Assembly (NCBI GenBank): GCA_026008535.1
Contig: BRKX01000002.1
Location: 72,189,380 to 72,253,379, forward strand
DNA length: 64,000 bases
Reading direction: 5' to 3'
From: Perilla frutescens
Taxonomy: Eukaryota > Streptophyta > Magnoliopsida > Lamiales > Lamiaceae
Position 1 is the first letter of the stretch; each line of letters opens with the position of its first letter. This document shows positions 55,989 to 64,000 of the stretch, one piece after another. Below the pieces are notes generated by a model. It searched no databases. It was not told where the DNA came from and saw only the letters and a list, made by a program, of their open reading frames with translations. The position numbers were made by a program, and so were the translations under genes.

Positions 55989-57044
55989 TAAATTATAATA
56001 ATGGGTAAATTTCACTTTTAATTTATTAAAATAATGTCAAGATACTTTTAGTCCCAGAAGTTACTATTTTAGTCTCAAATGGTATTTTTTCGACAATTTT
56101 GGTCCCATAAGATATTTTTTTGATAATTTTAGTCTTATAGAATATTTTTATAATTTTGGTTAATCTGAGATGTGTCTCATGCATATAAAAATAAACATGT
56201 GTTGTCTAGCATACCAAAGATCTCGGTTAGTTTGGACATTATCGGAAGAATATCTTATGAAACTAAAATTGTCGAAAAAATATCTTATGTGACCAAAATT
56301 ATCGAAAAAATATCATTTGGGATCAAAAAAATAACTTTGTGTTTTGACTTTATTCTATAGGGATCAAAAGTGATATTTACTCTTATAATAATATATTAAA
56401 ATGGGCTTGGTAGATAATTAAATATATTTTTAGGATTTCTTTTATCGTATTTGAAATTTCCACGAGTGATAAATATAGTAAAAAAGAAGCAATATTTTTC
56501 GAAGAAAAAAATAGTGCAAGCGTAAAATTAAATTAATTAATAAAAGCATAATAAATTGAAATCATAGAAAAAATTTAAAAAAAAAATCAAGTGTATAATA
56601 GGTGATTTAGTATACATGTCACGAAGGGAAGCTGAGAAAATACAAAGTACGTACGTAGCATTATTATTAATTGGAATACAATAGGATGCTTCCAATGGCA
56701 GCAGCACCTGTGAGACTGGAATTAAGTTCAACTGATTTCTTCATGAAAACCAGCAAATTAATTGTGCTTGGTACAATTAATCGTATATATTAGCATCATA
56801 TATTTTCAAACTATATATGTAGTTAATTAATCAAACCGTGATCAGAAATTTGTATACTGTTTCAATGTGATTAATACGAAAGATATCAAGAAAGCTATTA
56901 TTATAAAATATAAAGTAAGAAAAAGAAAAATCTTAAAAATTACTTGATGGGATCGAAATAAAGACAAATAAAAACATAAGGATAGTAGCTAGCATGAAGT
57001 AAGACCTTCCTAGACTTGAATTGCTGCAACCTAGAATTAATAAA
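55989..57044. other. Spacer containing the junction of the segmental duplication
   Basis: A block at 56000-56390 has repeated ATTTTTTYGAYAATTTTRGTC words in both orientations, a small foldback. Bases 56400-56525 match 59360-59490 (end of the duplicated unit). From about 56600 the sequence matches 47850 onward (start of the unit). No gene is present. Confidence 0.6.
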
Positions 57045-58166
57045 TCAAGAAAGTCCTTTGATCGAAACAAGACTCTCCTTGTAAGAGAAAGCGGAATTCT
57101 GATAAAGGTAGCGATAATCGAATGGAGGTTTAACAATCCTAACATTCTGTGTGGAGACATGGCGCAGAATTAGGTCTGAGTTTGCCAAGTCGCCCAACAA
57201 CGCCTCATTCTTCCACATGCAAATCGGAATTAATTGGTCACCCTCAACTCTAGGGCCAACCCTGAATTTTCTAGTCCACGAACCTTGTTCCCCCATCACC
57301 CACAAATCAATCCATTCACACTTATCCGACAACAGACCTATCGAATCATCATACGTAACCAACTTAACTGCGCATGCAAGCATCTCACTTTCAATCTGTA
57401 TCGAGTCTAAATCAAAATGTTTTAGACGTTCAACGCCACCCGGGACTTGTATTTCTCGAAACCTCTCCGTCCTAACGTCGAAGGCCAGGATGGCGAAACT
57501 GCCACCGCCGTCGAACGGCTGCACCAACCAATAATAAACTCCGTTCAAGAAAGTCTTGCTCTTCGACCAACTCGAACGCTTCATTGAATCCACCCACTCC
57601 ACATCCTCCTTAAATTTCCAAGAATCGCTACTTGACTTGTAAACACAAACAAAATTTTTGTAGTCGTCGTTGAATAGATCTCGATAAAAAGCAACGATCT
57701 TGCAATCTCCGGTGAAAGGGTCTACTCCGAATCCAAATGTGAGACTACGTAGTTGAAGACCGGTTGGATCATGCCATGAGAGAGAAGGGAGGGGAGGGAC
57801 TGCTTTCAGTTCTCTCATGGCAGGGTTCAATATAATCATTTGTCCACGTAAATTGATCTCGCAGAATAAGCCATTTGCAGGCCCCATAAAATGCATAACG
57901 CTATCTAAATAAGAAAACCAAGGAACCTCTTCAGATCGCGGCGAAGATAGATTTTCCCTCACGTCGACTTCCAAAAGATTGAAAAATAGGCGATCTTGAT
58001 TGCTCTCGTGGCGGTAATGGCGGTCGATGAAACTCCAGCTTTCGATGAGATTGTGCCATTGCTTGCAAACGCACTTGAATCGCAACAGCGTCTTCACCGG
58101 CAGCATCAACAGAATCTTCTCACAGATTTCTGCCGGAAGACCATCTATATTGTTGTGGTGCTCCAT
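57045..58166 (-). CDS. F-box/FBA protein, intact (right subgroup)
   Basis: The frame of 373 residues starts MEHHNNIDGLPAEICEK at ATG 58166. An in-frame ATG at 58211 would add 15 residues (MQSFSSLNSSLSLSL) encoded by the GA microsatellite. I prefer the inner start because it matches the sister copy. The F-box is at about residues 9-50 (LMLPVKTLLRFKCVCKQW). The receptor domain has HFMGPANGLFCEI, NPAMRELKAVPPLP, GVDPFTGDCKIVAF, ILAFDVRTERFREI, DLWVMGEQGSW, CMWKNEALLG and YKESLVSIKG. It ends at SIKGLS, without the KLWDTSSD tail. It is the intact duplicate of 48639-49778. The predicted role is SCF substrate recognition; the target is unknown. Confidence 0.93.
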   Translation of the reverse strand: MEHHNNIDGLPAEICEKILLMLPVKTLLRFKCVCKQWHNLIESWSFIDRHYRHESNQDRLFFNLLEVDVRENLSSPRSEEVPWFSYLDSVMHFMGPANGLFCEINLRGQMIILNPAMRELKAVPPLPSLSWHDPTGLQLRSLTFGFGVDPFTGDCKIVAFYRDLFNDDYKNFVCVYKSSSDSWKFKEDVEWVDSMKRSSWSKSKTFLNGVYYWLVQPFDGGGSFAILAFDVRTERFREIQVPGGVERLKHFDLDSIQIESEMLACAVKLVTYDDSIGLLSDKCEWIDLWVMGEQGSWTRKFRVGPRVEGDQLIPICMWKNEALLGDLANSDLILRHVSTQNVRIVKPPFDYRYLYQNSAFSYKESLVSIKGLS

Positions 58167-59868
58167 GAGAGAGAGAGAGAGAGAGGAATTTAGACTACTA
58201 AATGATTGCACATTGATTAATATATATAGTTGAGAATTATGTTAAAGAGCAAGAGAAGGTAGTTAAGTAGAGAAAGAACTCTATTCTTTTTATTTTATTT
58301 TATTTTATTATTTGAAGTTACCTCGCTCATACTACAAGCTAATCGATAAACTAGATTTTATTTATTTTATCTTGACGTATGTAGAATCGTATGAGAATGA
58401 TCAGCTGCTTTGATTAGATAAGCCTTATCAAAATTCTTTAAAAAAAAGGATAAACCCTATCAATTCATCCAAAAAGAAAATTATTGTGTGTATATATACA
58501 TATATATAGATAGATAGATATTAGGCATTACTTGATCTTTTTCTAGATTTATTTTCCTATTTTACTTTGTTATTTGTAGACTGGTTGGCTCAACCAACCG
58601 ACGACCCTCACGTGGGACCATGAGATTATGCGTTAGGTTTCACCTCATATAATTGGGGTATATAATTATTATTTACTATTTAATTTTTAATTTTTAATTA
58701 ATAAATTATTATGATTAATTATTTTAAAATTCAATTTTATAATTCTTTAATTCTTATTTTTGTTGATAAATATTGACTATGATTGTTTATGTTATAACTA
58801 ATTTTTATATTCTGTAAAAAAAAAAACTCTATTCATTATTTGAATTGTATGTAAATAATTAAAATAGGAGAAGTATCAAAACAACTATATTTAGTGAGGG
58901 ATAGATAAAAACATTTCGATATTGCCTATGAAAAGGTCTAAAAAGATGGTGGAGAGAAAGAAGATGATCTTATGTTTGATGGTTGATGACTCAAGTATGT
59001 GATTTCAATTTTTAAACAATATTCTGTAATTTATGACCTCTTTCAATTCTAGGTTTGTTGGAACATTATGAACTGTAAATCTATTTGATTTCATACCATG
59101 GTCCTATTATATTGTTTTAGGTATATAATATAGCATTACTTAATCTTTCGAATTAATATAAAATATAGTATATAAACGTTTTTAAAATTTGTTTTTCTAT
59201 TTTGAATTCATGGAAAAAAAAGTATTGTTCCATAATAATTTAAAACATCAGACAAAAGATTTGGTTATTATTACGTTTTAAAAATCGTGTTTAAATTACA
59301 AATTCATTCAAAGGTGGTCATTTTTTTATGACAATTATCACATTCATAAATTATAATACTTCAAAGGGGCTCGGTAGATAATAAAATTTGATTTTAAGAT
59401 TTTTTTTATCGTATTTGAAATTTCTACGAGTCATAATGTAGTTAAAAATGAAGCACTATTTTTCGAAGATAAAAATGAGAAGACAAGCGGCTCTTTGTCC
59501 GCAGATAATACATGTGAAATTGCACATAAATAAACATAAATATATAATAAATGGAGAAGTATTTATCATTTACGTTTGCTCGTAACATTCAGTAATTTGA
59601 ATCTGGAATTTGAGCTGATTACATCTTCATGCAAATCAGTGATTCTTGCAGCCAATTCAAAGTCGTGAAAATGTGTGAAAATCCGATGAGAAACTACACT
59701 AGCAAATTAAAAGTAAGTTAAAACTGGATGAAACAACTCAAAAAACTAAAAATTCAAAATATAATGCGCAATTCATCGATGAGTGTTTCTGATACAAGGA
59801 ATAATTGCACGCAGGGCTCTCTGTATTGATACAAATCATTAGGCATGAAAAATGACTCCAATTACCTC
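58167..59868. other. Spacer between the F-box array and RCL1
   Basis: It holds the upstream block of the 57 kb F-box gene (58250-58385) and the end of duplication unit 2 (to about 59490). No further gene is seen. About 59550-59868 is the 3' flank of RCL1 and probably contains its poly(A) region. Confidence 0.55.
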
Positions 59869-62478
59869 TCACGATGCCTTCCTTGATAGATTCTTGAGGC
59901 CACATCCAACGCATTTAAGAATGACCGTCTCTGTTGAAGGATCTGGCTTTATGACGAACTTAACGCCAAGGAAATCTCGAATGTTCCTGAGGACTTCTAT
60001 TCCATAAGGTGAAAGCTTCCCGACACGAACCTTTGATACATCTTGAGGACACAATGCACACAGAAGAAACAACAAACCCTGAAAGCAGCCGAATGTACAT
60101 TATGGTCAACCAATATTGGCAAATCTTGCTGTTTTAGACCATTTCAGCACTTCCGCAATATGATTTACTATCTTTCAATTTAAATAGCTAATACTGAATT
60201 ATAAGCCTTTTTCCCCAATACTAATTAATCCAATAGGAATCAGAGCAATTGAGTTTGAAACATTAAGGAAAAGGGTAAGCCTGCTGTAATACAAACCTGA
60301 TGAGTTGAATCCACCACTCCCCCTTGCTCAATCTCACCAAGCAGGGTTGATGCAATTTTCTCACCGATATCCCCTGGAGGGCTCAGATCTTTCTTCTCAT
60401 CCTCAGGTTCATCCTCATCATCCCCACGACCATAGGAGACTGCCATATCAGCAGAAATGTAGCAGCCAGATGTGGTCTCTGCAACCAGAGAAATTCCATA
60501 ACCGGGAGATCTACAAAAAAAAAAAAAAAAGTTCGACAAGGGTAGATTTTAATTAGCACTATCGTAAAGCACCTCAACAGAACCTTATATACTTCTATTT
60601 TGAAGAATGTTTGGGGTTAACATACTTTCCAGCTTGCGGTCCGGCTTTATGGTCAGTATATATGTGAACATCTGGAAGATAATGATTAAAAATGCCACGA
60701 GCTGCATGTAGCATTGTATTCTCAAACTGAACAGATACTCTAGTTGAGAAGGTGGTTCCTCTAATCCTCTTCACCATGCCCTCATCAATCCAGGTAATTG
60801 CCTGTCCAATGTAAAATGAAATGATATGATGACGAGTTGTTTCAGGCAGGCATTTGTGTGTGTTGAGGTGGGGGGATTATACAATAACATAAAAGCATGA
60901 CAGTATTTACTTTTAGAGTATCTTGCACAATCGGAACAGACAGAATAACTTCTCCACCACCTAGTGGGGAAACACCCCGGCTCTCGATTTTCAGTTCCAG
61001 TCCTTCTGAAGGTATGCCAAACTGCTTCAATAAGGGTAAGGTAGTTGATCGAAATGTATCAACAGATGGGTCCTTGGAATCATTTGTAATACCTAAAACA
61101 GCAGGAACTCCTTAATTAAGAGTCACACAAATAGAATTGGAGCTCCAGATGTTTGTCAAATAGAATCAAGTGGAAAACAACATCATTCCGAACTATAAGC
61201 AAATAAACGAGCCCGTATAAGCTACAGTTGAACCACAGCAAATTAAGCTATGCTGTGTCAGTAAGTTAAATTTTCTTCAACAAATCAATATTTCACTTCA
61301 TTATAGTTTATTTGAAGTCTAACCAAAACTTTTTTAGGGAAAGAATCATTTACTGGATACAATTTACAAATGTTCCAGCATATACAAGATATCCGGGACC
61401 TGGGACCAACATGATAGTTAAATCCAGAACATGCTTCATTTTCAGTACGCAAACATATGTATAGCCCCATCCAGCGGGTTATAAACTTATAGTTATTAAT
61501 CTTTTCATGCAATAAACATATCAAGCTCACTGCTCACCAATTCACCATATCATAAGATGACTTTTCAACAGTATAATGAGCCGAGTTCTCATGATATCAA
61601 CTACCATTATCTGGATGGAAAAAGTTGCAATGCACATAGAAGAAAGAGCAACAGCAGAAAGGCACCAATTTCTTGTTGTCAGGGGTAAAACATGAGATTT
61701 CACAAGTCTGATACCTGCATTTGACTTTTTATATCATCTTACACTAGCTGTATGGATTCTTCAATTTCTAAAAAAAAACAGAGAGAAAAATATGACACTC
61801 TGGTATCAAAGGAGTTTTCTATTTGTACTATGTGTGAGATTATCTATGGAATTTTATATTCAAGTTTATTGTAGTATGTTCAGCTTTATGATGCAACCGA
61901 TCAAGTTCCTCAACATTATTATCTTCATACAAGGCCAACAAAAACAATTCTTTTCCAACATATTATCTAACAATACAATCAGTTAATAAAGAACACATAA
62001 ACAGAGAGCAAGAGGAAATACCTTGAAGCCTAATAGTCAGGGGCTTCTTCCCAAACAAACACAAAACAATCAATGGCTCCAAGAAGTAACCAATTGATCG
62101 ACTTGTGCCGCAATCGTGAACCAAATGCCTCCCACCCATCACAATCCCCGGCAGGTACTTGAGCTTCGTGCCTGACTCACAAAATCAAATAACCCCAATC
62201 ACAACTATAATACATCTAAAAAAATTAAAAATAAAAAATCAATTAATCATTAGAAATTTGCTTTCCCTTTTACCAGTTTCATTGACTTCTACGGCGCAGT
62301 CATCGGAAACTTTCTCCAGTAGGCGGAGGAATGACACCTCGTGGGGGCGGAGGCCGGGAAACGTGGACTCCGCACGTATGTCGTTAATGATTATCGGAGT
62401 AGACGACAGCGTCGCGAGGAGGAGGCGCAGCCTGAAGTTCTGGCTGCCTTTCAGCCGCGTGTACGAAATTTTTCCCAT
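59869..62478 (-). CDS. RCL1: RNA 3'-terminal phosphate cyclase-like protein, six exons
   Basis: Exons, in order: 62274-62478, 62022-62171, 60911-61092, 60626-60801, 60297-60510 and 59869-60078. All junctions are GT-AG. The joined length is 1137 bases (378 residues), near the usual length of plant RCL1. Exon 1 gives MGKISYTRLKGSQNFRLRLL. Later blocks include GGRHLVHDCGTSRSIGYFLE, GLELKIESRGVSPLGGGEV, WIDEGMVKRIRG, SPGYGISLVAETTSGCYIS and QDVSKVRVGKLSPYG. RCL1 proteins share the cyclase fold but lack the cyclase activity of RtcA. They act in the nucleolus with BMS1 in early 18S rRNA processing and small-subunit assembly. The longest intron (about 930 bases) lies between exons 2 and 3. All reading phases agree, with no breaks. 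It is unrelated to the F-box array and ends it. Confidence 0.95.
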
Positions 62479-62700
62479 TTTCCGACAGACTGATTTGATT
62501 TCGAAACGCTTCTGCAGATTCTAGGGTTCTTAATGCGTTTCTCAAATTTGTAAAGCGCAGTGGTTCTCCGGCAGTTCGGAGATCAGCGCCGCCGTAGGCG
62601 ATTGGGAAAGAAGGCGAGTGGAAAAGGGTGATGGTGGAAGAAGGGTTTTGGGCTTTCAAGTTTAAACCCTTTGCGCTAAAATAATTAAACCCAGAAAGAA
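62479..62700 (-). promoter_or_regulatory. Probable RCL1 leader and promoter
   Basis: On the minus strand, AAGAACCCTAGAATC lies about 40 bases upstream of the ATG and contains a telo-box-like AACCCTA. Further upstream, AAGCCCAAAACCC resembles site II/telo-box combinations. Both motif types are common in plant ribosome-biogenesis promoters, which fits RCL1. The transcription start is not known. Confidence 0.45.
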
Positions 62701-62772
62701 AAAAATACATAAATTAAAATTAAGGTAAATAATTAAAATCGCTATTTAATAATAGTTTTAAATAATAATAAA

Positions 62773-62803
<31 letters not shown>

Positions 62804-62947
62804 CATTGGACCCACTCTTACCCAATTTTGGGTAAGTGTTGGATTTTTTGCTTTTTTTTTAGCAAAAATAGGATTGGAATAATTTCGGTAGAAAATATAT
62901 ATCCAAACTGGGTAAATTTTAAGGTAGAACATGTGTAGTGCATCCCT

Positions 62948-63208
62948 CATTTCTGCATGTGACATGTGTTTGGGGCCCATATTTTTTGAATATTTACAGC
63001 CATTTTTTTGTCCAGAAATAAAAGTTTAGCCCAAAAAATTCGGACAGCCAATAAAAACTATAGTGACACTTCAATTCATTTCTGCATGTGACATGTGTTT
63101 TGGGCCACACATTTTTTCGGATATTTACAGCCATTTTTTTGTCCAGAAATAAAAGTTTAGCCCAAAAATTTCGGACAACCGATAAAAACTACAGTGACAC
63201 TTCAATTA
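62948..63208. repeat. Tandem duplication, two units of about 130 bases
   Basis: The order TTTCTGCATGTGACATGTG, TTTACAGCCATTTTTTTGTC and TAAAAACTAYAGTGACACTT appears at 62948-63076 and again at 63077-63208 with few changes. Confidence 0.9.
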
Positions 63209-63679
63209 ACATATTGGAACATTTCGATTACCTATTGTGACACTTAATTCCTTATTGTAACAGTCTGAAACCGAAATTATTTTATAGGCCGGCCGATAAA
63301 TATTAAAAATAGCCCAAATTGACTGTAAATAGGAGATGCATCTTCCTCATGTTAGAATTTTACTCCAAATTGGAGTATCTACAGTAGGGCTGGAGTTGTG
63401 GTAACTGCCTAACTGACAATAACACCTTGTATAATAATGAATTTTACCCGTACATCCTCAGGGGAAAAACAAATAACAGAACACAAACCGTGACCAATCT
63501 CATTAGGTATCTATTTTCTTGGTTGTAATTTTTTTATTCTTTTTGCTTTAAATCAAATTGGCAATGGAATGTATATTTTTTAAATTTAACAGTTAAAAAA
63601 AAAAACACATCGTGAATTATGAGTTATAATTATTAATATGATACGAAAGTAACGAGTCAATATTTTTTATTTTTTTTTA

Positions 63680-63782
63680 CTCACACACCCGACCTGTGGT
63701 ATTGAGGAGATTCGAACCTGTGACCTTTGATCTCCAAATATCCTCACTCCAGCACTAGGCCATCCTCCCCACCGGGACAGTC
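63680..63782 (-). mobile_element. tRNA-derived SINE, second family, minus strand
   Basis: On the minus strand it reads TGTCCCGGTGGGGAGGATGG, CCTAGTGCTGGAG (A box), then GGTTCGAATCTCC (B box) and ACCACAGGTCGGGTGTGTGA. It is the same family as 53853-53990. The A-rich tail is at the low-coordinate side, where T runs are seen at about 63665-63678. Confidence 0.72.
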
Positions 63783-64000
63783 AATATTTACACCTATCAT
63801 ATCCGTATCATTATATGGAGTATTTAAAATTTATCTTGTTGGTATGCGGTATGGAGTGTTTGATATCATTATCATTTCGACATGATAAGAGCACAAAAAT
63901 AAACAAGTTACATCATATTAGCACAATAATAATTGATTAAATATTTTTGTAATTAATCATTTTTGGAAGCTCTGATACTTTTCTTATTATTGCTAAATCG

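Larger units (their letters stand above)
47850..59490. repeat. Direct segmental duplication containing the 48.6 and 57.0 kb F-box copies
   Basis: Unit 1 runs about 47850-56525 and unit 2 about 56600-59490, in the same order and orientation. Matching anchors are the 3' flank (GCAGCAGCACCTGTGAGACT), the F-box gene, the upstream block, GATATTGCC.GTGAAAA at 52213/58920, TTTGTTGGAACATTATGAA at 52320/59055, and TTATCGTATTTGAAATTTC at 56440/59408. Unit 1 is about three times longer because of the Stowaways, the Mutator-like element, SINE, MITE and LTR listed above. Confidence 0.75.
62701..64000. other. Repeat-rich right edge
   Basis: No gene is recognised. It includes a (TA)n microsatellite (about 62780-62804), a tandem duplication (62948-63208) and an inverted SINE (63680-63782). 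Confidence 0.5.

Noticed and set aside
62384..62710. ORF overlapping the RCL1 start on the same strand
   Set aside because: It is in another frame across the RCL1 leader and first exon; the RCL1 frame with six consistent splice junctions is preferred.
1..64000. T2 ribonuclease (S-RNase) gene or CRISPR array
   Set aside because: I looked for S-RNase-type motifs because of the F-box array and for regularly spaced repeats; neither is visible in this window.

Overview
This window is nuclear DNA from a flowering plant, most likely a core eudicot. It is AT-rich, has spliced genes with GT-AG introns, and is dense in plant transposon families: Ty1-copia and gypsy-like LTRs, hAT, Mutator-like, Tourist and Stowaway MITEs, Helitron ends and tRNA-derived SINEs. 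No RNA gene, CRISPR array or bacterial-type operon was seen. The species cannot be named from the sequence.

The backbone is a tandem array of F-box genes, all on the minus strand, from about 2.8 kb to 58.2 kb. Four copies are open: 15054-16388, 38880-40028, 43093-44217 and 57045-58166. Three copies are intact except for one in-frame nonsense codon (4828-6138, 11531-12709, 48639-49778). One copy is a frameshifted mosaic (32012-33215). One more is represented only by its 5' leader (about 2830-3060), because a Ty1-copia element separates it from any coding region, which would lie left of the window. The proteins have an N-terminal F-box followed by an F-box-associated (FBA-type) domain, so they are expected substrate receptors of SCF ubiquitin ligases. 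Two subgroups can be seen. The left group (leader-only copy, 4.8, 11.5, 15.1, 38.9 kb and part of 32 kb) has a 5'-UTR intron and a C-terminus with a KLWDTSSD motif. The right group (43.1, 48.6, 57.0 kb) lacks that C-terminus and shares a different upstream block.

The right edge is a single-copy-looking housekeeping gene, RCL1 (RNA 3'-terminal phosphate cyclase-like, 18S rRNA processing), with six exons on the minus strand (59869-62478). It is a useful synteny anchor.

Between the genes are many mobile elements whose borders can be fixed by target-site duplications (TSDs). They include a Mutator-like element carrying a captured glyoxalase II fragment (30045-31061), a Mutator-like element with long TIRs, a perfect 10-bp TSD and an AT-hook ORF (50431-51720), a hAT element with an internally deleted transposase (44595-47335), a hAT derivative without coding capacity (36358-38479), a foldback MITE family in two copies (42387-42766, 54123-54491), a Tourist MITE (31272-31641), several Stowaways, two probable solo LTRs (34854-35459, 54655-55983) and a decayed RPA1-like gene that probably belonged to a Helitron (17052-20444).

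The genes at 48.6 and 57.0 kb lie in a direct segmental duplication (about 47.85-56.5 versus 56.6-59.5 kb). The left unit has been swollen by insertions that are absent from the right unit. The main biological theme is birth-and-death evolution of an F-box receptor array, in a region where transposons keep splitting, copying and capturing gene pieces. Whether the array is linked to self-incompatibility, immunity or another recognition role cannot be decided from this window.
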